DNA from: Sabellastarte sp. h YS-2021
Lineage: Eukaryota; Annelida; Polychaeta; Sabellida; Sabellidae
Reading direction: 5' to 3'
Assembly: GCA_964017235.1 (NCBI GenBank)
Contig: OZ024931.1
Coordinates: forward strand, 21,924,189-21,988,188
Length of the DNA: 64,000 bases
A program made the translations under genes and the position numbers. The notes beneath the pieces are model-generated. The model worked only from the letters and a program-made list of their open reading frames with translations. It did not search any database and was not told where the DNA came from. Shown here one piece after another: positions 34,223 through 47,934 of the stretch (position 1 is its first letter; every line of letters starts with the position of its first letter).

Positions 34223-35154
34223 GTCATCTCATATGCACCAAATGGTAAGTGGTGAAATGGACATTATTAGCAGTGAACAAAACAGAAAAAGGCACCAGAT
34301 CACCTGGTGCTCATGAGACCCATCGTGCTCACAAGAAAATAAGTTATGCTCACAAGATCATGTAAGATGTTCTCATAATCTTAACTTGGTACATGCTAAA
34401 ATATAATCTACAATTTCTTTATTGTGGTTCAGTATAGAAGAAAAACTTGCATTGCCCTCCTTGTAGTCTAATATTTAAGTAAATAACTTAAGTCAATATT
34501 CAACTGAAAAGTTTAGTGAATGATGACATAGACAAAACAATCTGAAGTCTCAGAGAAATCTTAGATTTTGGGGAAAAACTGCTTTTTGAGATTTTTTGTC
34601 AATCTGTCCCCAGACATTGTTTGTTGTACCCCACTATAACTATTTTTTTTTTGGTAATTATAGTCAATTATTGGCCAAAAAAACTGAACCATTAGTTGAC
34701 TAATATTTCTGTCTATCAAAATAGTTTATTAGCAGGTTGTTATACAATCCTCATATATATAGTTGTGACATTAAGGTTTGTGCCTCATTGTCTTTGTTGA
34801 TCTTAAGCATCATACTAATTACATAATAATTGTTTGCTACTCTGCTTTATGGGTTTCAGGTTTTGTTGTGCCTGTTGTGATAGGGGTCAAGTAATCTTAC
34901 GGAGTCTTGTTTGGTTTCCAAAATGTCACGTGGTATATTATATTCACACAAAAAGTTTAAATTGCTTGGGTTTCAATTAGCTACATGATCAGTTGTCTGC
35001 CTGTGATACCTTGACACGATATGACTATTTGTAATTGTTAATGAAACATTTCAACTTGAACAGGACCACGGTAATAGAGGAATAACAGGTCACTGGATAT
35101 GACAATTCACAAAACTTTACAAGGATCAAGTGCTTCATTACATTTTTAAAATCC

Positions 35155-35185
<31 letters not shown>

Positions 35186-38149
35186 AAAAAAAAAAGAATA
35201 AAAAGGGGAAATTTAATTACAATGACTGAGGTAAAGAAAAAGTTAATCCAGACAGCATGAAGAAATGGTCAAATTCAACTATGAGATTTCCTTTTTATGA
35301 TCTGAATATTAAGATTTATTTGGCAATCTGAAAAGTATAACTGATAAGAACATATGATCAATCATTTTTGTATGTATATTTAAGCATCTTTCAATAGACC
35401 TTGTGATGGGTAAGTAATAGCGTTGATATCTATTAAACCCTCTGGGTTTAGAGGAACATTTGGACCCTTGTCCATCTCACTCGACCCTGCATGATGATGC
35501 TTTAGTTGACATGTAAGAAGGTGATTGAGGATTGTGTTGTTCATTTGTTCATATTTAAAACCCACTTTATCCAACATCTATGTGACACTTGTATTGAAAT
35601 CACCAAATATTGATATGTTATCTTAACAAGATATTTAACTCAAACTGACCTTTTTATATCTGTAGAGTTTTTGCTGGAGAATAGAATTAGAAAATAAAAT
35701 AAATACTAAAGACATAAAACGGAATGCAGAAAAGCATTTGTTTTACTTGAGGTCTTCCCACGGGGATATCAACTCATTCATGTCACAATTTCAACATTTA
35801 TCAAATTCCTGGTGGCCATTTGATGTCAGTTCTTGTTCTAAACTCATGCAATCGCATCAGTGCCCTGAGGGTCATAGCTGTCATAGACTTTACTATTGTC
35901 CATCACCATTTAGGGTCACCATACTTTAAAAATTTTTTATTCTTCTTGTAATCCCACTATTTACTTACGTACCACTGAATACAAACTTTCAGCAAATGGT
36001 CTCTCTGGAAATCTTGAGAGCTTCTCAACTTTACAATAGTTTTAACTATTTAATTGTCACGGAAAGGTTACTATGTCAATATTTTAGCATCAGTAATTTC
36101 ATCGATGAACTTGTCTTGTATGTAGATTCCCTGTAAATTTTGCAGAAGACCCATAAGTTACACCATGGTATCTGAATTTGGAGACGTCTAGGCTTTTGTT
36201 ACTTTAGAAATAACGGACATAACACTCTGAGTTCTAGTTTTATCACCTGTAAGTCTATTAACCTCAACACCTCTTATACTAAAATACAAACAAGTTCAGG
36301 TGAATAGTAGCTGGTCAGGGATTGATAATACATTTGCTTTAATTTATTAACAACACTTTTCACACTTTCCCAACTTTTCTTTCGGATAAAGTTCTGCAAG
36401 GTATACTCGAGTAGGGGGACATTAGAAAATACTGCTCATTGGACCTGAAAATGCTGACAAATGACACGTCCCTCGGGTGGATGGGGGTGAAAAGATTCCC
36501 TTCCCAGGGGATGTAAACCACAGAGACGAAGTACTACCATTTACACGCAGCTTACAATATCTTGAAGAACATGGTGTTTCCTCATACAAGATTCTATCTG
36601 TAACTTCTATCAGTACTGGTTCTGTATTGACATTGATCAAAACACTGGTCAAACGCTCAAGACGAGTATGACCAATTTATAATTTGCTGTCAAACGCCTA
36701 CTCGAAGTCCAAAAAAGAAAATGTTGAGCTTGAGATGACAGTCTACTTGGGTCTTGCATTGGGTTATGCTAATTAAAAACTTTGTTTCTTAAACTTTAAA
36801 TAGCTATGCATGTAGATTATGCGTGCATAACGTTTATATGTATAATTTTAAATGAAATCTTTGGTTTGTGTGTGTTTTTTTCACTTATCTATGACATATC
36901 AGTCATTATATAGAACTGTCTACAATAACATATATTTGTTATTTTATGTTTGTATTTTATGTAATGTGACAAAATATTTATGTCTAACAACACAAGGGTT
37001 AAAATATTTAAAAGCATCATAACTTGTCTCATTTTTCACCTGCACAGTTTTTAACCCTTCTTTTTCAATATAACTAATAAAACTACAGCTGGCCAAGGTA
37101 ACTTTCCTCCAGTTTTCCATTATGTTGAATGAAGTATTTATTTCAGCATAATTATCACATGTTGAAATTGTCAAGAAGTGCAACAGACTGGTACCAGACT
37201 ACTATTCACAAACATCTTAAATCTTTCAGTGAAACCTCTCAAAACCGTCTTTTTTATTTCTTTTTTTGACACTACTATATTTGAACACATGGAAACGAAA
37301 AAAGGAATATGAGACCCTATTCCCAAACACAAAATAAACTCTGCAAACATGGTCGATTTGGACTTGAATTTTATCAATATACACAATACTGGTGAAACAA
37401 AAAGGTGTTAACTTGAGGTCTTTTCTAACTACTGATAATATTTTCTTTTTGGATTGAAATTGGCTGATTCTCCAAATTTGCATCGACACATAATCCATCG
37501 CTTTTGGTATGGTGCATTTGGGCCAAAAGAAAAATAAGACTATCATGAAAAACCCTGAAAGGGGATGATCAACTTGCGTGACCTCTGATGCCTGAAAGCC
37601 TCTTTATACATGGATAAACATGACCAACTACTTACAAATTGGTGGTTAAAAAGACAACTGTTTAGTTAACCATGTATGCTTGACAGACAAAAAATAAACA
37701 AATAACATAATGCACAAATAATAACTCAGGTCACGCCGACAAAACTTGCATACTATTTTGGCCAGAGGAAATGGCAAATACAAGCATCATGACATAATAA
37801 TAAGGGACCTGAAATAATCTGATTGAAAAAAAAACAGTAATATTATAAACAGAAAAACCCTGTATTGCGTCAAAGTGCACACTGAGCATCCTTCTTTTTT
37901 CATAACAAGAGGCTATTTTCTCAGAAATGTCACGTCTTACATAGTGAAGAGACCTTCTAATGAGCCTGTATTTGTCAACTATTTGAATCTGACAACAAAA
38001 GAGCTGCTGCTCTAGAACATGCTTATCTAAGATCTTTTTATACCTGTCTCCTGTATATTTTTTTTATATTATCTTTTAAAAAGTAACTATTAAAACTGAA
38101 TTGGCAATAATGAAATTATTTCTAGTTTCATTTAAACTATGAGACAAGC
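34223..38149. other. Unassigned DNA with a C23-A20 run and ctcacaaga repeats
   Basis: tgctcacaaga-type words recur at 34300-34375 beside the palindrome gcaccagatcacctggtgc (34291-34309). C23 (35153-35175) is followed by A20 (35176-35195). The open frames at 36422-36671 on both strands are unassigned. Confidence 0.45.
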
Positions 38150-38150
38150 A

Positions 38151-38300
38151 GGCCACGGTGGCACCTTGGTAACACACTTGATTCCACCTCTGATATCTGA
38201 GTTCGAATCCCAGCCTGAGCTCATGTGGGAAAGCTGCAAGTTACTTGCCTTTGGTGGTTGGTTAGGTGTGACATAAAACACTAAATATAAGACATGATAC
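38151..38300 (+). repeat. SINE family 1, internally deleted
   Basis: The head ggccacggtggcaccttggt with B-box gagttcgaatccc is followed by gtgggaaagctgcaagttac. It then jumps to the 3' end (gtgacataaaacactaaat), so the middle of the body is missing. Confidence 0.8.
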
Positions 38301-38556
38301 ACTATGAATGCACAGGTAGCCATAGAATATCACTGTTACAAGGTAGCACCTTCTACTGACCAATATCCTCAATCTCCCATTGTTCCAACTTAATCGGGGC
38401 ATATCGCAAGTGGCAGTAAAATGGATGCAAGTGAGTAGACATGTCTTTATTTCTTTGGTTACTCCATGCAGAATTTTAAGCTAGCTCATACATAGGTACC
38501 CACAAACGAGAAGATTGATTGGTTAAGGGTTCAACACGGACAAACAGACTTTTGAT

Positions 38557-38730
38557 TTAAAGAACCTCAAAGACGTTGATAAATGGTCATCCTGGAGCCT
38601 CTGTCTCTCAGTTAGGGGAATGTCAGTAATTTAAGAGTTGGACTCAACTTGTACTGTTGAATGGCTCATATAGCGCTTTGAGTCCTGTAGTACATGGAGA
38701 TATTTCACTGAGTATGAATACAAATACAAA
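38557..38730 (+). repeat. SINE family 2, 3' half
   Basis: ttaaagaacctcaaagacgt through atagcgctttgagtcctgta to agtatgaatacaaatac. It matches the 3' half of 12111-12426. The tRNA-like head is missing. Confidence 0.85.
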
Positions 38731-41469
38731 ACTGCTAAAAATCGTGGTCATCTGTCATTGGATTCCATCCCTAGCATGTTAAAAGCCTCAGAGCTTCAGA
38801 ACATGGTTCGATCGAAATTGAAAGATGCCTTCCTGTTGTCAAAAGAAATGCCCACATCATGAATAAAAAAATATGTAAGTTTCCCCCCTTCTTCAACTAC
38901 ATGAAAGTTCTTACAACTGACAACATCTCGTGGGTTTTGTGGACTTCTTACAACTGATGTATTCCTTAGATTTTCCAAATCCCAATGTTGTTGTCCATTT
39001 AGTTGTATCTGAAAGTTGTTTTTTTTTTTGCTATTTTACTTCTATTGCCGGGTAGTACTTTCTCTGGAATGTAAAAGGTTAAGTAGTGCTTTAAACCTAC
39101 CTCCTTCCTCAAAAAGAAAATACATAGTATAAACAGTATTTAAATCTCCTTCCAAAAGGACAAAACGTTAAACATTATATTTATTTTTTTTTTCTAAATT
39201 ACCACACACAGAAAGTTATTTTAAACGGCAACAAATGGAAGCAACTGTTTATATGAATGTTTATTCTTCTGTTGACTCAGTGTCGGTAGCTATGCAAACA
39301 AATTAATTTTACGTGGCTGTCTCAGTTTTCTTTAAAACTTTTTTAGAATATAGACTCCCCAGTTTTCATATATTTGTTACACAGTGTTTGGAACTGAATA
39401 AAAAGTTCTTTAAGCAATTAGGCCCTAGGTATGTTTGTACAAACAAGTTCTTGTTTGGTGAGTCCAGTTCAACAGAACACAAACTACGATCGGAGCAGTT
39501 TGTCTGGAGAAGTGTGAACATGACATTAGTATATGCACACAAAGTCTGTTTAAATCTGTTGTGATTCTCTGAATTTTTTTCCAAATTATCTACCCTACAT
39601 CCAACAAATTATCAAAGTAAAAACTTTTACACTTTATCATAGGGATTTTTTAATAACAAAATGTCCCTCCGTGTTTTGGGGGGAAATTTGTGAGACCTCA
39701 AAATAATGGAGGAGCAATTACTAATGCGTGTCTTGTCCTCTATAATACTTATACATGAAATACAAACATCCTTAACAGCTAGAACTATTTCATCTTTGCT
39801 TGTGGTAACCAACAAGTGGTTATCCGTTGGTTGATGGCGATTATTATTATTATTATTATCTATTAAAAAAATAATTTTGTTTTGTTAACCACATTTGAAC
39901 CACTGGGCTGTACCACACAGAAGACCCATAACATTTTTTTAATTAAGAAACTAAATAAAAAGGCACAGCCGTCTATAATAGCATTTTTGCATTGACCACT
40001 TCTAAAACAATGCAGGTGAGTGAGTATGGGCCATTTTCTTCTTGGATTATGTGAGAATAGCAATGGTACCTGGGCGGGTTTTTACTTTCTTTCTTCACAT
40101 TAACGACTCTTCGTTGAGAAAACCTCAATGGTTTGCAGAGTACATTATGGATGGGGTGCATTATAGTTAGTTTACGTCAAGTGTTTTCATATCTAAGACT
40201 TTTGAAAGTAAAGAAATGTAAACGTTCTTTCTACGGAAGAGGTAGATATAACTCAATTGTTAGATTTGTACAAAGTATTTGACATCATTAAACTGTAGGT
40301 ATTGAGATATTTTGCATGAAAAATGGTCTTGATGGTCCAGATGTAGTTGTGGCCTTAAGTAAGTCAATTAAATTGGAGTTTCATTTTTTTATAATCACAT
40401 GAGACCTCTGATCAAAATAACGCTAGTCCCATGACAAGGCTAAACAATGATGTTACAAATGAGTCACATCAGGAGTTTTAAATGACTCAGGTTACTTAAT
40501 TTTGACTTGGTCATATTACTTAAATATAGCTTTTAAAAAATACCTTTGAACAACACTAATTTCGTGTATTTAACACACTATGTAAACTGAGTAAAATGGC
40601 TGACAATTAAACATTGAGAAAAATCAGTTCAATACAAGGGCTCTTTTTTCCGGAATCAGAACACACAACATACCCCATTGTTGCATTTAAATGGCTTAAG
40701 TCACCCGTTGACAAAATAAGGGGTCAGAAGCAGAGAATCTGAACCCACTAAGTTGATATCAAGGGTTACCACACAAGTAGGTTTACCTGAACTAGCACGC
40801 GCCAGAATTCTTAACATTCACCCCTCCCCACCCTCTCCCCCCAGTAACCAGCAACAACACCTTCCTTCAAAAGAACATTATAATTTCCTCGCCACTGGGC
40901 GATATATGATAGTTTAACTAGAGGAGACGGCTGAAGATTTTTTCACTGTGTCAACTATTGTATATATTTGTATCGAACATTTTGTACCATGAACAAGAGA
41001 AAACCTGTGCAAAATGTTATATATTTAAAAGTATGCCCTTCTTTGGTTAAATACATGTGTATAGGGCTTTTTTGTGTGTGTTTTCTTTTTCAAAACAGTT
41101 ACTTTAAAAACTTACTTAGCATCTCAGGGACTTTTTAAACACTTTAAATGACTAACCCCCCCCCCCCCCTCCCCATGTGTGAACATGTTATTCACTTATA
41201 TATGTCACAACCTGTAGTTTTAAAATTTTTTTGGGTGTTTATTTTTTTTTCAAGTTCCAGGCACTATGTCTGCACAGTAACGTGGGGGATACTTGGGCCC
41301 TGCTCTTCAACATAACACCTGGGACCAGTATCTTAGAAATAGAGTGAATCAACTGAAGTCAGTGAAAGACAAATAAATATAACAGGAAAATTACCATAGT
41401 ACTTACTCTTACATTTTATCATGAAAGAAGACAGAATGTTTTTAGGGGGACCCATCTTTTTGTCTATCT
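38731..41469. other. Unassigned AT-rich DNA with a (TTA)n run
   Basis: The (att)n run lies at 39840-39860. No coding or repeat feature otherwise recognised. Confidence 0.45.
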
Positions 41470-41479
41470 ATTCACTGGT

Positions 41480-41790
41480 GAAAGAAAGGTGACAGTCACA
41501 GTTTTTGCTTATAATGCACCTAACATATGGAACAAGATCCCTTATAACATTCAATCTGCCACCTCTCTTACGTCTTTCAGATCGAAACTTAAATCCACCT
41601 TTTAACCAAGGCTTATTTAGTTTCTGTTCTTTCTCCATGTCTCCCTTGTTGCTGACAATTACCATATCCCCATACATCTGATTTTTGGACTCACGCTTGT
41701 GAATACCCTGCACTTTGGAATCTGCATTTTGGAGAAATTAAGTGGTACAAAAATCATATTAATTTAGAGTTTTCATTGTATTTTTTAAAT
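41480..41790 (+). pseudogene. LINE 3' end fragment
   Basis: On the plus strand, 41490-41605 reads FAYNAPNIWNKIP and then LTSFRSKLKSTF, the C-terminal block of L2/CR1-like LINE proteins, ending in a stop. A tail with gagaaattaagtggtacaaa follows. It is 5' truncated. Confidence 0.7.
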
Positions 41791-41829
41791 GTAAGCCCTG
41801 GATGTGTGGGATTTTGCAATAACTTTTAT

Positions 41830-41962
41830 CTTAGCTAAATTTGGACTTACGTTCTTACGTGAATGCCAACTTAAGCCTAAACTTAACTGACACAAAGCTT
41901 TTACACTTAAGTCAGGATTCTGACATAAGTCAGGGACTTAAAGTCTTTAGTAAATCTGGCCC
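41830..41962. mobile_element. Partial MITE family A-like end
   Basis: Dense acttaag/cttaagt words end in ctttagtaaatctggccc, which resembles the right TIR of family A (gtgaa(t/a)(a/t)c.ggccc). No matching left end was found, so it is a solo or truncated copy. Confidence 0.5.
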
Positions 41963-42778
41963 GATTTGGTTGTGATCTCGAAAAATTGATATTTCCAGAG
42001 ATGAAAAATTGTCTAAAGGCTATATGTGATCAAGTGTACAAAATTAATATATTCATTATTGATTTATAGTTTGCCCTCAAAATAACCATTATTGGTACAG
42101 CTCACATTAAGGATAACTTGAAGAACCTAATACTGAGTATCAAATAAAAAAAAGCCAATGTGATCTGATCTAATGATAAAGTCTGACTTGATGTCATCTA
42201 ACTTATATAAGTGTGTCAAAAATGGCACAAACCAATTTCAAACGAAAACACAAAAAACCCTCATCCACCGGTATTTTTGAAAAAAAAAACTCTGGATTTT
42301 CAATTCACATGAAGATCGGGATCATTGAGCTGTATTAACTTTAAGAAGGACTAAGCCATTAGTAGAACACATTTGGTGACAAACCATAACTTCTAATTCT
42401 ACTAGTACTTTTATAGTTGTTAATCTCCATCCATTGAACCCTGATTCGATGAATAGTATTTGAGTTTTGCATGCGGATATTGCTAAAGAATCACAAAAAC
42501 AATTCTTGATTCAGGATCCGGATCCCCTTCCAGACCATATTTTTAGAAAGACTAAGCCATGGTCAGACCCTACCTTGTGTTAAACTATAACCCACATCCA
42601 ACTGATAGCTTCAAATTTATGCACATAGACAGACCTAATTATTGCCCCCACCCTTCCGTTCTGGGGGTGATGGTGAAAAGATTGTTTCGAAAAGTTTTCT
42701 AACTTTCGTTGAATAGGTAGCATATACCACTAAATCCTAATTTATGATGCGATAAAAAAATAAATCAGGATTCTGTTT
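41963..42778. other. Unassigned DNA
   Basis: No coding or repeat feature recognised. Confidence 0.45.
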
Positions 42779-43005
42779 AGTTTATTTAGTTTTTATGTTA
42801 CACCTGATACCTTTATGTTGGTTATTTGTGAAGTAGGCTTAAACCAGTTAGGACGGCGGAGGAAACCAGTACAGTCAGTTGGTCAAGGTATGACCAACAG
42901 AAGCAAGCAACGAATAGTTTTTTTCCACAAGAGGCCATGCTGGTATACAAACTCTAGTCTCAGAGGTGGGAGGCAAGTGTGTTACCACAGCAACAATATG
43001 GCCGC
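42779..43005 (-). repeat. SINE family 1, diverged
   Basis: On the plus strand ggaggaaaccagtacagtca and tcagaggtgggaggcaagtg match the antisense body and head of the 13808 copy. It lies immediately before a family 2 copy in the same orientation. Confidence 0.8.
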
Positions 43006-43037
43006 TTTTTGTTGAGTTTAAAGCAGGCTCTTATCTG

Positions 43038-43266
43038 GGTACATACTCAGCGCAATATCTCCTTGTACTCAGCCGAACTCTTAAGTGACTGAAATTTCCC
43101 AAATAGTAAGACAGATGCTCAAGGAGGACCATCTATCAACGTCCCTGAAGTTCTTTAGCCTGTCACTGGGGATAGAAGCTAATGGCAGAGTGTCTGCTGT
43201 ACCTGAGTTTGAACCCACGGCCCTATGTCCCTAGGCGAGTGTGCTACCCTCTAGGCCACATTGGGA
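43038..43266 (-). repeat. SINE family 2, internally deleted
   Basis: Antisense 3' end (tactcagcgcaatatctcc) through catctatcaacgtccctgaa to the tRNA-like head (gtttgaacccacggcc, then ctctaggccacattggg). Confidence 0.85.
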
Positions 43267-46200
43267 GATTTAATGTGTACATATCTTGAGTCAATTTCTA
43301 TAGACAAAAACCTGTAAAAAACTATACTGGTAAAGATAAAAAGATAAATTAATCAATTCTAGTCCAACGATAATCGATTATTGTGGTGGTTAACAACTAT
43401 GACCTTTAATAATTACAGAATAGTTAGAAAATCTGTTGTCCAGGGCAACCAGCACATCTGTGTACCAGGAGGGTAAGGCAGGGTAAGTTTGGTGACAGAC
43501 TCTAGACAATTGTGTATCTAATACATCAACATAACCTCAATACAAGACAGTTACATAAATTTCATGTGTCACCCATCCCCACAGTCAAATTGATATATAT
43601 ATTATTGTCAAAGCATTAACACCCTGGGATGATCGATTGCATTTCGAAATTAATTTTATCTTTGATTAACTCTAAATTGTAAGCTTCTGTTTAAACATGG
43701 ACAGAGTAATTTTTACATAACATACAAAGTGGCACCTAACATGCATGAAAAATATAATCCCTCCTCTTCTTTTGGTAAATTTAAAAACTAATTTCAGGAA
43801 TGATTAATAAAAGAAGTTTTTAAATTTATTTACGAGTTTTATATCATTTCTTTTTTAATTCCAAGCTATTATCAATGAAAGAGAAAGTGTCAGTTGATGA
43901 CAAAGCGAGCTGAACTCTTTAAACTAGAGTGCATTTCTAAACTTAAAGTAATCCTACCCCAGAAGAACATTAAAATTTACAATTTTAATAAATTCAGAAC
44001 TGTTCCATCACATGATACTGCAAAACTTTTGAACAAAAATGCTAAGATACGTTGCCATTGGATATATTAATATTACAAAAGAAATTGTTATACAATTAAT
44101 GCTAAAATAAAGTTATGGTTGCTTTGAAAACTGGAGGCCAGTTCGTCTGTTCTGTAGATATTCAAATTAAACAGACAGTAATGCCTAGGAAGTTGAGAGG
44201 GCCACCCAGAGGTGTAAGAACGGTAAATGGGGTAATGAAAATTAAAGCATTTGATAGCATATTCAATCCATGTGATGAATGTGTAGGACAAGGTATTAGG
44301 TAGAAGAAAGTAAGTATTCCAGAATAAAGAACAAGACATCTAGTGTCAAAGGCCTCACTTAGGTCACAGATTGCAACAAAGTGCTTTCAACCAAAGGCCA
44401 AAGTTGGCCATAAATAGTGAATCTTACCTGAAATTGATGAATACTATATTAAAAGTTTTAAGTTTAACAAACTGTAAAATCGGTAATACGAAGATATCCT
44501 GAGACAAATCAATCAGTTTGGTCTGACAGTTTAATTTAAAAGCTACAAAAGTGGACTGATTAAGAAGAATTGAAAGTTAAAAGCAACAGGTTAATACTCC
44601 CCGTCCGTGGAAGGTTGACACTTAGCTTCTAGAGTTACACAATGTTATAGATTGTCATATTATAGCTAGGTTATTCTCAAAAACAGTGGCTTTAATATCA
44701 TAACAAACAAATGTAAAAGAATATGACTCTTACTCCATGCAATATTATCCTCAGGGGAGATTTAAATGCTTAGAAAAATCCCAGATCTTCCCAAGACACC
44801 TATTTCAGTGGCTAAATATGCCTGCATATTGTCTACGTAGGCGGGGATACACAATCAAGTATGTCTTTAATAAAGGTAGATTAGTTTATAACACAGTAGA
44901 TAGATATTTTAATATGATGTCACCTCGCTACAATAGAGCTTAATTGTTTGGGGCTGGACTGGTCTGTCTCTCCTGTAAGCTTAGTAATATGAGACCAAGA
45001 AAGAAACTAATTGGGGAGTTCAGGAAGTCAATGGACAGGATTGTTCTTGGCCACAAATGAAGTTATAATGACCCCTGATTTCTCTGACAAGGATGATGAT
45101 GTTATATGACGAAACATGAGAAGCTTATATGGGACATTGATTTCCTGCTGGTTTCTGTACAGTAATAAGTGACCCCCCTCTCCCCCCTCAACCCTCTAAA
45201 ATATATCTGCTAGGACCCCTGGCTTGGTATATATGGAAAGATGTCATATTTATCTGTCTTGGAGTGACTGTACTGATTCTATGTAATTGGCGACATGTCA
45301 TGTAATGACCGGTTATGTGTTGCAACAAATTGCTGGTCATTGTTCTGAGGAGTTAGAGGGGCGATATTAGGTTACCTCTGTGGCATGTGGCGGTTAACGT
45401 GACATAAGTGCTGGAATTTACACCTAGGATCAACTGTTAGTTTATGGACTTTGATAAGTGAGAGGTGTTTTAGGGTGATGGTATGGTATTAGGCCTGTCT
45501 TGACCAAGGTTGGCTCTATATCATGTGATTTTATTTATCTGACAAGAGGGAAATTCTTGCTCTTAAACTAAAAAGGACAGTCCCTTGAAAGGTTAAAAAA
45601 TAAACTTAAAAAGAGTTGAAGAGCTGATATATCTAATTCAATTTGACCCAACAACAAATTTGTCTCATTATTCACAATCTTATAAAGTCATGCATTCCTT
45701 TTATTTGCTTTTTACACTTACATTTTGACAATACATTCCAAATATATATAGGAGATATGAGGAAAAATACATAAGTGAGATGTATTTCATTGCTTTGCTA
45801 GATATCTGATCTACTAATCACACTTTTGAGGTATATAACAGGACATTTATGTCACATTTGCTTTTTGTTTAATGCTGAAAACACTCCCTGCTTGGTGTGT
45901 CGACCTTCCACAGGTGTATAACAACATTTTCATCCTTTACTCGTAGTGAAAAAACTCAATATTTTAAAATTTCTAAAACGGGAATATGTACAACCTCATA
46001 CCAGCAAAATTGACATTTTAGCATGAAGAAAAATATCACTAATTTTTTAATTTTAACAAAACTTACCAGAAATGATTACACAAATTGATAGAGATTTAAA
46101 ATGTCGTAGGGAATTTAATTTTCAATATTCAAGATAGAAAGTACCGACCACAAAAGATATCCACTTCTAGAATATTTGTATGACAGTTATATAGGAAGAG

Positions 46201-47037
46201 TTTAAGTTCCAACCTTAACGTCAAAGCATGTGACAAAGTTACCTATACTATATATATGTCAGTGTATCTGTCAGCCCCCCCCCCCCTTTCTTCCAGTGGC
46301 AGTGTTAATTATGTGGCTAGACATATTACCAACACACACAGCAGGCCAGCATCTATAACGGTCAGGGTCCGACAATTTATTGGCTCTGGACACGAACTGA
46401 GTATTACTTATGGACTACTTTGTGTTCAACGTCATTAATATGTCGCTGGTTTATTGAAATACATATATGTATCTATGTGTACATTAATGGACTGTCTGTT
46501 AAAGTGGTCTTGAATGTATGAGTGTTTTAAATGTAGCTTTAGTTAAATTTATGTAACGTTTTTATATTGTGCAATGATAAGTTATGCTTGGTATACTGCC
46601 ATATATTATTCTATGTAAAATGTTATTTCCAAATGATTATCTCTAAGGTTATAAACTATTAAATACATATATTTACGCTTTCTTTTATCAGTACATACAA
46701 TATATTGTACCTTCTTTTTATTATGTTTGGTATATAGGTGATTAAAACTTCTACAGGCGATAATATAGCATTACGTACATATGTTTTGTCTAACATGATC
46801 ATGATTCTAAGGTATTGTCCATTTATATATTTGTTTAAAGCCAGTTATATTGTTTTATCAAAGTGACATATACATCTCGTGGGTTTTGGGTCAAATTTAT
46901 TGTTTTAGTATTGCATTTTCATATTTGTTAATACATGCATGACACTATAATAAATAAGATATTCTAAATAATATTCTATCTGTAATTAAATCTTTCACAT
47001 TCCTTGTGTGTCTTTCCTTTAAAGAAATATATATGTC
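43267..47037. other. Unassigned DNA
   Basis: No gene recognised. A weak inverted pair (cgtggaaggttgacac at 44606-44621 and gtgtcgaccttccaca at 45897-45912) may mark an old TIR element. A C12-type run lies near 46276-46287. Confidence 0.4.
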
Positions 47038-47514
47038 ATGGTAGAAAGTCCAATCTGGTAGAATTTCAAATTCTACCGGTAGAAAGTCCAATTGGAGTTT
47101 CTACCAATATAAACTTGGTAGAACGTCGAATTGGACTTTCTGCTGGTAGAAAGTCCAATCGAGGAGATTTGGGTATTGCCCTGGGGTCTGAAATCAAATA
47201 AACGTGGTAGATAGTCCAAAGGTTAAAACTCTGGATGAGGAGACAGACTACAAGCTTTACATGCTGAAACCAACAACTGGGCAGTTGTGGCAAAAAATGC
47301 TGCTGTAGAAGCATAGGTCTTAGTAGGTCAACTAAATGCCATGTAGAAAGTGACTGCTGTCAAAATTTAATTGGCTAAAACTGTACTTACCTTGAAAAAT
47401 AGTGATGGGATTTGATACTGATTGTAAAATTCTTGAAATAGTGTCATGTCATGTCTATACCAAATCTGTGTTACAGTAAATGATATGAATGAAACTCCAA
47501 TTGGACTTTCTACC
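47038..47514. mobile_element. Palindrome-rich foldback element (GGTAGAAAGTCC words)
   Basis: ggtagaaagtccaattggag plus tttctacc (47078-47105) is a near-perfect 28-bp palindrome. Related words recur at 47040-47160. The sequence gaaactccaattggactttc (47489-47508) then closes the element in inverse orientation. No coding capacity. Exact ends are uncertain. Confidence 0.65.
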
Positions 47515-47540
47515 AAAAATGACAACAACGTGACAACAAA

Positions 47541-47580
47541 GGTTGTTGGCACACATTTCAGGTTGGTGGCACACATTTCA
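47541..47580. repeat. 20-bp tandem duplication
   Basis: ggttgttggcacacatttca is followed directly by ggttggtggcacacatttca, just 5' of a SINE body. Confidence 0.85.
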
Positions 47581-47740
47581 GGTTCAAACTCCGGACCCTA
47601 AGTGGAAAAGTTGGTAGTTGTTTACCAAGTAGTTTATGGTACAGAACCTTGACCAGCTGTATTTAATGGTTTCCTCTGCCCAAAAAAACACCCATCATGA
47701 TATGTTAAAAGTGACGTTAAATCCCTCATAAATAAATAAC
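47561..47740 (+). repeat. SINE family 1, head damaged
   Basis: From ggttcaaactccggacccta (B-box region) through gttggtagttgtttaccaag and ggtttcctctgcc to the tail aaataaataa. The A-box is lost or replaced by the tandem duplication. Confidence 0.8.
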
Positions 47741-47934
47741 TAAAAATGTCATATCATCCCTGGTCTGAGTCCAATGTTCAAATGCCCTATCCATCATTTT
47801 ATTTCTGTTATTTTCTTTTCAAATGCTCCAGGTTTTCTTCAAATGGCTGTCATAAGAATATCTTGTTTTCTTAACAACTGTCTTACAGGATGATTCCTAA
47901 GATTTGTTATTCATGAATTTTCATGGCCAAGCCG

